From NCBI GenBank assembly GCA_024689605.1, contig JAILDD010000055.1, positions 1-55,346 on the forward strand: a DNA stretch of 55,346 nucleotides, given 5' to 3'. Below, piece after piece: positions 49,069 through 55,346 of the stretch. Within the stretch, counting starts at the first letter, position 1. Each line of letters begins with the position of its first letter. The stretch is from Lachnospiraceae bacterium (lineage in GTDB: Bacteria; Bacillota_A; Clostridia; Lachnospirales; Lachnospiraceae). The notes beneath the pieces are model-generated. The model saw only the letters and a list, made by a program, of their open reading frames with translations. It searched no databases and was not told where the DNA came from. Made by a program: the position numbers and the translations under genes.

Positions 49069-50340
49069 TTAACTGTCCCGTGCATCCTTCAGTGATATTG
49101 CATGAAATCTTTCAGCAGCAAACTCCAGCTCCGTCACGATAAAACTCTCATCATCCGAGTATACGTAGTAACAGCAGTCCTTCGTAGACAGTACTATGCA
49201 TTTGCCGTGTTTCCTATAATTATACTCCGTCTGCAGCGATTCTAATTTTCTACTTGGGAAAAATATGGGCCTGTAATCCGCCGATTTATTACGTTCCTCG
49301 TCAAGGCTCAGGTAAAAACCTTCATGACTGAAAAGCAGACGACCGGTACCCAGCGGCACGAAACCTTTTTCATTAGGCAAAGCTTCCACACGCACCGGAA
49401 TATCCAGGCCTTTGTAAGTGCCTTCCGCGATTTCTTCTTCTACCTGTTTTCGTTCCTGCATATACCATGCCGGGATATTCTGTATTTCTCCCGTATCGTG
49501 ATTCCTGAGTTCTCCGTCCTCAGTAAGAGTCCAGCGGCTGCCGCATTTTTCGCACCAGAGGTCAGCACCGCCGCTCCTCATCTTTCCTTTCACACCACAT
49601 GCCCTGCATTGATACAACGGCAGATGCAGTCCTTCAGCTCTTGCGGCATCTTTTATTTTGACGCCGCTTTCTTTCTGCCAGGCATACTCATCATACTGAA
49701 GCTTTTCCTCAACAAGACGCTGCACTTCTTCCGCAGATGCTTTACGGAGTTCTTCCCTTGTGAACAAAAGCTCCGCAGTACTCTCCATCCGAACTTTTCG
49801 CGTGCGCTCCTCATCCCAGAAAGGATTTGCCAGATAACAGCCATGGCTGTATATAACTACTAACGGTACATCAAGAAACTTTGCCAGCTTTCCCAGATTA
49901 TCCGGCAATGTAGAAGTAACTCCGGCATCACAGTGCCTTGATTCCGGAAAAAGCACCACGGTCTGTTTTAATTTTTTCAGGGCATACCTGATATTCAGCA
50001 TTACGTATACATCCGGAACATATCGCCTCTTGCCTATGCACCCCCCTGCCCGGTAAGCCTCGTTTCCGAAAGCAGCAAACCCTTCCATATCCGACACGTA
50101 ATTTGCCCTGCGTGGAAAAAGCATCCTCGGAACAATATAATAATCCGAAAACCCCTGATGCGTAGAATAAACAAGAAACGGCGGCTTAAGTCCTTCCATG
50201 CGGATCTTATTTTTCTTAAGCCCCGGTGTCGATATAAGCGCCGCTCCCCATAGCAATAAAAGCAGAGGCGTAAACTGTTTTACCGGCTTCCGCGACATGT
50301 CAAACGGCGTCATATCCCTTTTTTTATTATCAAGTCCCAT
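49069..50340 (-). CDS. PlsC-like acyltransferase with zinc ribbon
   Basis: About 423 residues. The N-terminal half has an acyltransferase block STHQGFSDYY (HX4D, His61 and Asp66), a hydrophobic segment (QFTPLLLLLWGAALIS) and FPESRHCD, where the usual FPEG of motif III has Ser for Gly. A two-pair CxxC zinc ribbon (245/248, 263/266) and a beta-rich C-terminal part follow. It may acylate lysophosphatidic acid or another lipid, but the changed motif and extra ribbon set it apart from standard PlsC. The start at 50340 overlaps the RluA stop by 11 bases. The ATG at 50367 is an alternative. Confidence 0.83.
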   Translation of the reverse strand: MGLDNKKRDMTPFDMSRKPVKQFTPLLLLLWGAALISTPGLKKNKIRMEGLKPPFLVYSTHQGFSDYYIVPRMLFPRRANYVSDMEGFAAFGNEAYRAGGCIGKRRYVPDVYVMLNIRYALKKLKQTVVLFPESRHCDAGVTSTLPDNLGKLAKFLDVPLVVIYSHGCYLANPFWDEERTRKVRMESTAELLFTREELRKASAEEVQRLVEEKLQYDEYAWQKESGVKIKDAARAEGLHLPLYQCRACGVKGKMRSGGADLWCEKCGSRWTLTEDGELRNHDTGEIQNIPAWYMQERKQVEEEIAEGTYKGLDIPVRVEALPNEKGFVPLGTGRLLFSHEGFYLSLDEERNKSADYRPIFFPSRKLESLQTEYNYRKHGKCIVLSTKDCCYYVYSDDESFIVTELEFAAERFHAISLKDARDS

Positions 50341-51037
50341 CCAGTATAAAATCCATCTTCCGGCCATCCGCAGGATGCCTGAAGGTCAGATGATAAGCAC
50401 AAAGGCACAGCTGTCTGATCCCTTTTTCTTTTGCATAAGCTATCGCCTCTTCGCTGCCATATTTAAGGTCCCCAACGATGGGAACGCCGGCATAAGCCAG
50501 CTGCACCCTTATCTGATGATGCCGTCCGGTCAGTAATTTTATATCTATACGTTCCGTCCTGCCGTCTGTTCCACCGTCCGTCAATCCGTCTGCCTTAACT
50601 TCGTATGCAAGTTCTGCCAGCTTCCCGCCCTGGTCCTCTGAAACCACGGTAGAACTGTTGCTCCTGCCGTCCTTCAAAAGGTAGTTACTTAGTTTTCCCG
50701 TTTTTTCCTTCATATGTCCGTATATGACAGCCCGGTATATCTTTTCCATTCCCAGCTCCTCACCGGATGCCTGCTTCGATAATACTCCAGCGGACTTTTT
50801 GTCCTTAGCAAAAACCAGTATTCCTTCCACGGGCTGGTCAAGGCGGTGGATCACAGCAATATAAGGTTCTGCTCCACGCGCAGCCCCTTTCCTGTCCTTT
50901 TTTGAAGCAAGGTATTTTTTCAGTTCAGTCACCATATCCGGGCTGCCTATGGCTGCAGACTGAACCGCTACCCCTGGAAACTTATGGCAGACTATTATAT
51001 CGTCATCTTCATGTATTATTTCTATACGCTTATCCAT
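50330..51037 (-). CDS. RluA-family pseudouridine synthase
   Basis: A 235-residue enzyme isomerising uridine to pseudouridine in rRNA or tRNA. The catalytic motif HRLDQPVEGILVFAKD contains Asp67 (RLD). EKIYRAVIYG, LLTGRHHQIRVQLAYAGVPIVGDLKYG and LCAYHLTFRHP follow, all typical of RluA. No S4 domain is seen at the N terminus. A small Gly/Asp/Thr-rich insertion (GLTDGGTDGRTERID) lies in the middle, encoded by a short CCGTC-type repeat. It lies three bases downstream of the TadA-like gene. Target site unknown. Confidence 0.9.
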   Translation of the reverse strand: MDKRIEIIHEDDDIIVCHKFPGVAVQSAAIGSPDMVTELKKYLASKKDRKGAARGAEPYIAVIHRLDQPVEGILVFAKDKKSAGVLSKQASGEELGMEKIYRAVIYGHMKEKTGKLSNYLLKDGRSNSSTVVSEDQGGKLAELAYEVKADGLTDGGTDGRTERIDIKLLTGRHHQIRVQLAYAGVPIVGDLKYGSEEAIAYAKEKGIRQLCLCAYHLTFRHPADGRKMDFILDGT

Positions 51038-51040
51038 AAT

Positions 51041-51574
51041 TCATTTCCCGGCCCGCATTTCCTTGAAGAAATCCGTCAGCACCCTGCTGCACTCTTCCTC
51101 GCATATGCCCCTTGTGACCTCCACCTTGTGGTTGAAGCCGTCCATCTCCAGTATGTTCAGGACAGACCCGGCGCAGCCGGCCTTCGGGCTCATGCAGCCT
51201 ATAACCACCCGGTCCATTCTTGCCTGCATAATGGCCCCAGCGCACATCTGGCAGGGTTCCAGTGTCACGTACATTGTTGCGCCTTCCAGCCGCCAGTCAT
51301 CAAGCTTTCTGCTGGCTTTTTTTATGGCTGTGATCTCAGCATGGGAAAGGGTGCTCTTGTCCGTGTTCCTCCGGTTATAGCCCCTTCCGATCACTTTGCC
51401 TACAAGCTCCATCCTGGTCTTATCGGAAAACTTTTTCCTGTCTCCCTTGTCTCGTATCCCGTTATAAACTATCACACAGCCGATAGGCACTTCGCCAGCA
51501 TCTGCAGCCTTCCGCGCCTGACGGATAGCCTCTTTCATGTATTTTTTATCTGCTTCTTCGATTGTCATTTTCAC
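51041..51574 (-). CDS. TadA-like nucleoside/tRNA adenosine deaminase with insertion
   Basis: A 177-residue zinc deaminase. Zinc and catalytic residues are in TLSHAEITAI (His78, Glu80) and TLEPCQMCAGAIMQARMDRV (Cys108, Cys111). Flanking motifs GEVPIGCVIV and GRGYNRRNTDKSTL match TadA, which converts A34 to inosine in tRNA-Arg. Between GCVIV and GRGYN there is an extra stretch of about 20 residues (NGIRDKGDRKKFSDKTRMEL) compared with ordinary TadA. The HAE is preceded by STLS rather than DPTA. The role may be tRNA editing or a related deamination. It is followed by the RluA-type gene, both acting on RNA. Confidence 0.86.
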   Translation of the reverse strand: MKMTIEEADKKYMKEAIRQARKAADAGEVPIGCVIVYNGIRDKGDRKKFSDKTRMELVGKVIGRGYNRRNTDKSTLSHAEITAIKKASRKLDDWRLEGATMYVTLEPCQMCAGAIMQARMDRVVIGCMSPKAGCAGSVLNILEMDGFNHKVEVTRGICEEECSRVLTDFFKEMRAGK

Positions 51575-51664
51575 AAACTCTTATTGATCTACACCTAACG
51601 TTCTGAACCTATAGGCTCTTCCCTCTATTGCCATCTGCTCTATTTTATAACAGAAATAAGCTAT

Positions 51665-51693
51665 CTGCAAAAACTGCTTTTTTAAGCTATAAT
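51665..51693 (+). promoter_or_regulatory. Probable promoter of the radical-SAM activase
   Basis: TATAAT (51688-51693) with a weak -35 CTGCAA (51665-51670) at 17 bp on the plus strand, about 100 bases before the gene at 51797. The long leader holds no obvious structure. Confidence 0.5.
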
Positions 51694-51796
51694 ATAATTC
51701 ACCAGCCTCCAATACTTACTCACGATCAAGCTTGCCTGCGGCGTATACTTTTAACGGGTTAAGCATACAATACTTAAAAAACAAGGAGCAGCCTCC

Positions 51797-52528
51797 ATGC
51801 TTATAGGTGGTTTTCAGTCAACTACATTACTGGATTATCCCGGGCATCTCGCATGTACGGTCTTCACACAGGGGTGCAACTTCCGCTGCCCCTTCTGCCA
51901 GAACGGCTCACTGGTGCTGCCGGAAAAGTTTGACCCGCCCTTTAGCGAAGAAGATATACTCACGCGTATCAAAAAACGTTCCGTCATATATGAAGGTGTC
52001 TGCGTAAGCGGCGGAGAACCCACAAATCAGCCGGACCTGTCTGAATTCCTGAAAAAAATAAAAAATATGGGATTACTTGTAAAACTCGATTCCAACGGCA
52101 CCAGACCAGAAGTATTAAAACAGCTTAATGAAGAGTCCCTTATCGATATGATAGCCATGGACATAAAGGCCGCCCCGGCGCAGTTTGCAGAGGTATGCGG
52201 GCTGAAGGAAAATAACAGCCTTGCGAAAAAAATCTTGGAAAAGACCACTGAATCCATTGAATTTATAATGAGCTGCGGCATCGAATATGAATTCCGCACA
52301 ACACTTGTAAAGGGACTTCATGATATTTCACAGTCCGGAGCAATGGCTAGTCAGATAAGCGGCGCAAAGGCTTATTTCCTCCAGTCATATACTGACAGTG
52401 ACCTTATAATCAATAAACTTAAAGGAAATAAAAAACAGTTTGAAAGTTTTTCCGAAACGGAATTAAACGAAATCCTTTCAGAAGTAAAAAAATATGTACC
52501 TTCCGCATGTCTGCGGGGCATAGATTAA
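51797..52528 (+). CDS. nrdG: Anaerobic ribonucleotide reductase activating protein (radical SAM)
   Basis: A 243-residue radical-SAM enzyme that generates the glycyl radical of a partner enzyme. The iron-sulfur motif is CNFRCPFC (Cys27, Cys31, Cys34), with GGEP at 72-75 and MDIKAAP further on. It has the length and N-terminal TLLDYPGHLACTVFTQGC of the NrdG-2 (TIGR02495-like) group. GGAG lies before the ATG at 51797. The partner (NrdD, or another glycyl-radical enzyme) is not in the window. Its stop codon overlaps that of the convergent PucR-type gene (TTAA shared at 52525-52528). This enzyme implies anaerobic growth. Confidence 0.92.
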   Translation: MLIGGFQSTTLLDYPGHLACTVFTQGCNFRCPFCQNGSLVLPEKFDPPFSEEDILTRIKKRSVIYEGVCVSGGEPTNQPDLSEFLKKIKNMGLLVKLDSNGTRPEVLKQLNEESLIDMIAMDIKAAPAQFAEVCGLKENNSLAKKILEKTTESIEFIMSCGIEYEFRTTLVKGLHDISQSGAMASQISGAKAYFLQSYTDSDLIINKLKGNKKQFESFSETELNEILSEVKKYVPSACLRGID

Positions 52529-53439
52529 GAATCTGCTGTCTTATACTCCAGATAACGGTCTACCATAAGTGCAATCTTTAATGTCACAGCATCATCAAAG
52601 TTCCTGATATCAAGACCGGTTTTTTTCTGAAGTTTTTCTATGCGGTAGGTCAGTGTATTCCTGTGAATGTACAGATCCCTGGCCGTTTCCGCAAGGCTTA
52701 AGTTTCTGTCAAAATAGCTGTTGATCATCTTTAGATCATCTTCGCTAAGGGTGAATTTCTTCTTTTCCCCGCAGATCTCATCCATAAAAAGCTCACACAA
52801 CGAAACAGGAAGCTCAGCAATAAGCCGTCCGATTCCCAGTTCATCACAGGAAATAATATAGCGTTCAGTATAAAATATACTTGCCACCTCCATCGCAAGT
52901 TTTGCCTGAAGGTAGGACTCCTGTATCTGAGCCACTCCGTTCACAGGCCTGCCATAGGAAACCCTGACCTTTTCCATAAGCTCGGTGTTAACGGTACTCA
53001 CTATTGACCCTGCCGTCTTGCTCAGCATATCTTTTTCTTTTTTTCCCGAGAGTTCCTTTATGAAAATGACCGAATGGTCATTTAATGACAGTATTACGTC
53101 ATCGCTGTCACCGGCGAAGATTTCAGCCAAAAGGGTTGCCGATGTACCGGCCTTTGACTGCTCTATCAGTAAAGCTGCATATCTTTTTTCAGCAGAAAAG
53201 CCGTATCTTTCAGCCTTTTCCTGGATTTCTGCTTCTGAAAACCTTCCTTCAATAACCGCCCTCAGAAAACCTTCACGGCTGTCAGCAGCTTTTATCCCGT
53301 CGATGATCCGTGACAAAACATCAGCCGGAAAAGTGCCGTGCAGAGTTATATCACCATTCTTTATACTTTCAACCTTAAGCTCTGCACCGGTCAGTTCATT
53401 AAGGTCTTTTATCTTTTCCGCCGCATCACGCTTGTTCAT
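52525..53439 (-). CDS. PucR-type helix-turn-helix regulator
   Basis: A 304-residue regulator. The C-terminal PucR/CdaR DNA-binding domain shows INSYFDRNLSLAETARDLYIHRNTLTYRIEKLQKKTGLDIRNFDDA, nearly the family consensus. The middle has a GGDEF-like regulatory fold (VSYGRPVNGVAQIQESYLQAKLAM). The N-terminal 100 residues are a poorly conserved input region. Close homologues control purine, sugar-acid or polyol genes. Next to it are a GT4 glycosyltransferase and a sugar ABC ATPase, so it may answer to a sugar signal. Its stop overlaps the radical-SAM gene stop. Confidence 0.9.
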   Translation of the reverse strand: MNKRDAAEKIKDLNELTGAELKVESIKNGDITLHGTFPADVLSRIIDGIKAADSREGFLRAVIEGRFSEAEIQEKAERYGFSAEKRYAALLIEQSKAGTSATLLAEIFAGDSDDVILSLNDHSVIFIKELSGKKEKDMLSKTAGSIVSTVNTELMEKVRVSYGRPVNGVAQIQESYLQAKLAMEVASIFYTERYIISCDELGIGRLIAELPVSLCELFMDEICGEKKKFTLSEDDLKMINSYFDRNLSLAETARDLYIHRNTLTYRIEKLQKKTGLDIRNFDDAVTLKIALMVDRYLEYKTADS

Positions 53440-53451
53440 AATCTGTTCTAT

Positions 53452-54672
53452 CTATCCTATAACAGCCTGTATCTTCTGCAGGGATGCTTCCCAGCTATAA
53501 TTGTTCTTAATATAGAATCGGGCACGCACTCTTACCTTGGCATAGTTCTCATCGCCTATGGCTTCCAAATCCTTTATGATCCTGCAGCATTCACTTTCAC
53601 TGCTATACGTATAGCCAGCTTCACTGCGTTTAATCTGTTCATTAATATTTTCACATTCACGGTTTGCAATAGGCGGCACTCCCAGGGCCATTCCCATAAG
53701 GCAGTACTCTTTATTTATTGAAACAGATGCAGGGATCCACTGGAACTTTGCCCCTGCCAGTGCTGTAAGCTTTTCCCTTTCGGACAGGAATCCCGGATAG
53801 TAAGCGCCGATATTTCTGGGAAGTACCATATCATTATCAGCCCTGCCTATTGCAACAAGACTTATGGGTGCAGACGCACGCCCTCCGCGGTAATTCTTAT
53901 ATATTTCAAACATCTTATCACAGCCCAGCTTATTGCTTATCCGCCCGCTGTATATGATGTAGTCACCTTCTATTCCATATTTTGCCTTGAATTCATCAAC
54001 CGCCTTAAGCCGCTTCATGGCATCCGTCAGAAAATCAGGTACATCTATGCCGGCTGCAACCACAGCCTGTTTCTTTTCATCCAGTTTTATATTGCTGTTG
54101 ACAAAGTTCTGTTCGCTCTCGTTCCTGAAGATTATGCCCCTGACAGACTTAAACATATCCTTATAGACTTTGTATTTTATCTGTTTCACATCCAGTTCGG
54201 GTGAAACAAGCGGAATAAGAATTGCCTTGTCAGAGACATTATGATATGCATAAGCAGAAGTAAAATACTGGAATGTTATAAATATAAAGCGGTCATAGTC
54301 ATCCTTATGCTCTTTTACATAAGCAGCCAGCCCCCTGGTCACAGGTCCCTGGGCATAGATACGCTTCTGGTCAAGGGATCCGCCCAAGACCCCCAGCTTC
54401 TCCCTCATGGCATCAAGCTTTTCAAACTCTTCAATATTCCTGTTCTGGGTAGTCCGGAAGCGCCAGATAGTTATATCATCTTCTTTACTCTCGCCTTCGG
54501 GAAAATGATTTGCCCATGTCTGATAATCGGAAGCCGTCGTCGTGAGCACGTCAACAGAATAGAAGCCCTTAAGCTTCTGTACAAGTTCATAGGCGTAATT
54601 GGGAACAGGTCCCGCCACCTCCTGACCGTATCTGGGTACAACGACCGCTATTTTTTTAACACTTTCTCCCAT
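53452..54672 (-). CDS. GT4-type glycosyltransferase
   Basis: A 406-residue GT-B fold enzyme. The N-terminal half starts KKIAVVVPRYGQEVAGPVPN, typical of GT4, with an acceptor domain (YAQGPVTRGLAAYVKEHKDDYD). The donor domain holds YIIYSGRISNKLGCDKMFEI, VAIGRADNDMVLPRNI, AYYPGFLSEREKLTAL and NKEYCLMGMALGVPPIAN, the EX7E region. GGAGAAA precedes the ATG. It starts after the sugar ABC ATPase terminator. It is 28 kb away from the polysaccharide cluster, so it may serve a different glycan. Donor and acceptor unknown. Confidence 0.87.
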   Translation of the reverse strand: MGESVKKIAVVVPRYGQEVAGPVPNYAYELVQKLKGFYSVDVLTTTASDYQTWANHFPEGESKEDDITIWRFRTTQNRNIEEFEKLDAMREKLGVLGGSLDQKRIYAQGPVTRGLAAYVKEHKDDYDRFIFITFQYFTSAYAYHNVSDKAILIPLVSPELDVKQIKYKVYKDMFKSVRGIIFRNESEQNFVNSNIKLDEKKQAVVAAGIDVPDFLTDAMKRLKAVDEFKAKYGIEGDYIIYSGRISNKLGCDKMFEIYKNYRGGRASAPISLVAIGRADNDMVLPRNIGAYYPGFLSEREKLTALAGAKFQWIPASVSINKEYCLMGMALGVPPIANRECENINEQIKRSEAGYTYSSESECCRIIKDLEAIGDENYAKVRVRARFYIKNNYSWEASLQKIQAVIG

Positions 54673-54713
54673 TCTGATAAATTATAAGAGATTTACGGAT
54701 AATTGGCAATAAA

Positions 54714-54743
54714 AAACCCGCAGGGCTTTCACCCTGCGGGTTT
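54714..54743 (-). terminator. Terminator of the sugar ABC ATPase gene
   Basis: Perfect stem AAACCCGCAGGG (54714-54725) with its complement at 54732-54743 and a six-base loop, followed on the minus strand by a T tract (TTTTTTATT). Confidence 0.95.
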
Positions 54744-54758
54744 GAAATATACCTAATC

Positions 54759-55346
54759 TTAGTTGGTGATGATGTGCTCGGTTTCCTTGTCGAATACATG
54801 AATCTTCTCTGTATCGAAAGCGAATCTTACAACATCGCCGGGTCTTGCGGTTGTCCTGGGATCAACTCTTGCAGTCATCGGGAACTCGTCAAGATCGAAA
54901 TACAGGTAAACTTCAGCACCAAGAAGCTCGTATACACGGATGCTTGCTTCGAATACGCTGGTAGGAGAAGCTTCAACCATCATCTCTGAATCATATACGT
55001 CCTCAGGTCTGATACCGAATGTAACGGTCTTTCCGTCATATCCGCCCTCGATGAGCTTCTGACTCTTTGCGGGAGGAAGAGGAACTGCCTTGTTAGCGAT
55101 CTTCAGGTAAGCTGTCTCGCCCTGGATCTCAACAACAGCATCAAGGAAGTTCATCTGAGGTGATCCCATGAAGCCTGCTACGAACAGGTTCTGAGGTTTG
55201 TCATAAAGGTTCTGAGGTGTGTCAACCTGCTGTATAACACCATCCTTCATAACAACGATCCTGGTACCAAGTGTCATAGCCTCGGTCTGGTCGTGTGTAA
55301 CGTAGATGATGGTGGTGCCGAGACGCTGATGAAGCTTTGCGATCTC
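54759..55346 (-). CDS. MsmK/UgpC-type sugar ABC transporter ATPase, 3' part
   Basis: The reading frame is open to the window edge, so the N-terminal half with Walker A, signature and Walker B is outside. What remains (195 residues) begins EIAKLHQRLGTTIIYVTHDQTEAMTLGTRIVVM, with the H-loop histidine of CUT1-type sugar ATPases. The C-terminal regulatory TOBE/MalK-like domain follows (FVAGFMGSPQMNFLDAVVEI, then FGIRPEDVYDSEMM). This type serves several sugar importers (MsmK, UgpC). A strong terminator follows. Whether it works with PTS-type EIIA regulation is unknown. Confidence 0.93.
   Translation of the reverse strand, partial: EIAKLHQRLGTTIIYVTHDQTEAMTLGTRIVVMKDGVIQQVDTPQNLYDKPQNLFVAGFMGSPQMNFLDAVVEIQGETAYLKIANKAVPLPPAKSQKLIEGGYDGKTVTFGIRPEDVYDSEMMVEASPTSVFEASIRVYELLGAEVYLYFDLDEFPMTARVDPRTTARPGDVVRFAFDTEKIHVFDKETEHIITN

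Noticed and set aside
50566..50600. Short CCGTC-type repeat in the pseudouridine synthase gene as a possible regulatory repeat
   Set aside because: It keeps the frame, encodes a small Gly/Thr/Asp loop and has too few units to be more than local slippage.

Overview
The window looks like chromosome of a low-to-mid-GC Gram-positive member of the Clostridia, most likely Lachnospiraceae (Butyrivibrio-like). The reasons are the mbl-flhO-flhP flagellar-rod arrangement, the comFC-yvyF pair, the cdaA-cdaR-glmM block, RecD2, lipoproteins with a Cys lipobox, purine-rich GGAGG ribosome binding sites and TTGACA/TATAAT promoters. The family assignment is an inference from gene content. Almost every gene is on the minus strand, so transcription runs from high to low coordinates. 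The only convincing plus-strand genes are a PAP2-like phosphatase (25285-25764), an NrdG-type radical-SAM activase (51797-52528) and one truncated fragment (5441-5707).

Layout by region. 1-6.8 kb: accessory and housekeeping singletons, namely a partial ankyrin-type membrane protein, a lipoprotein, beta-carbonic anhydrase, a YbaK editing domain, an SGNH hydrolase and a fructosamine-kinase-like protein. Gene debris lies among them: an internally deleted GGDEF gene, an ABC-ATPase tail facing another truncated gene, and a 37-codon remnant. 6.8-9.6 kb: a zinc/cadmium export operon with a free HMA metallochaperone, a P1B-2 ATPase and an SmtB/CzrA-type ArsR repressor, behind a strong promoter with a 10-bp-arm operator. 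9.7-11.8 kb: two unknown secreted or cytoplasmic proteins. 11.9-25.2 kb: a long, tightly coupled exopolysaccharide cluster with GDP-fucose synthase, two membrane proteins, the initiating sugar-phosphate transferase, a Wzz-like co-polymerase with what looks like a dead BY-kinase domain, an EpsG-like polymerase and seven glycosyltransferases. No flippase is visible. A dTDP-rhamnose reductase sits just upstream.

26.6-41 kb: a core block. Read along the minus strand it gives mbl, two flagellar rod proteins, FlgJ-type rod-binding protein, RecD2, ComFC, YvyF, two unknown membrane proteins, CdaA, CdaR, GlmM, HPr and LeuA. It links cell shape, flagellar assembly, c-di-AMP signalling and wall-precursor synthesis. 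41-42.5 kb: a secreted SH3-NlpC/P60 wall hydrolase whose leader carries a WalR-type direct repeat.

42.6-45.8 kb: a TPP-riboswitch operon encoding a thiamine-precursor ABC transporter (MTH1187-type protein, permease, binding protein, ATPase), with a perfect promoter and a terminator. 45.8-51.6 kb: a VWA protein, a macro domain joined to a conserved helical C-terminal domain, a TPM-like zinc-ribbon membrane protein, a PlsC-like acyltransferase with zinc ribbon, an RluA-type pseudouridine synthase and a TadA-like deaminase. The VWA/macro group is the most system-like uncharacterised part of the window. 51.8-55.3 kb: NrdG-type activase, PucR-type regulator, a GT4 glycosyltransferase and the 3' part of an MsmK/UgpC sugar ABC ATPase. 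No rRNA, complete tRNA, insertion sequence, integrase or CRISPR array was seen.
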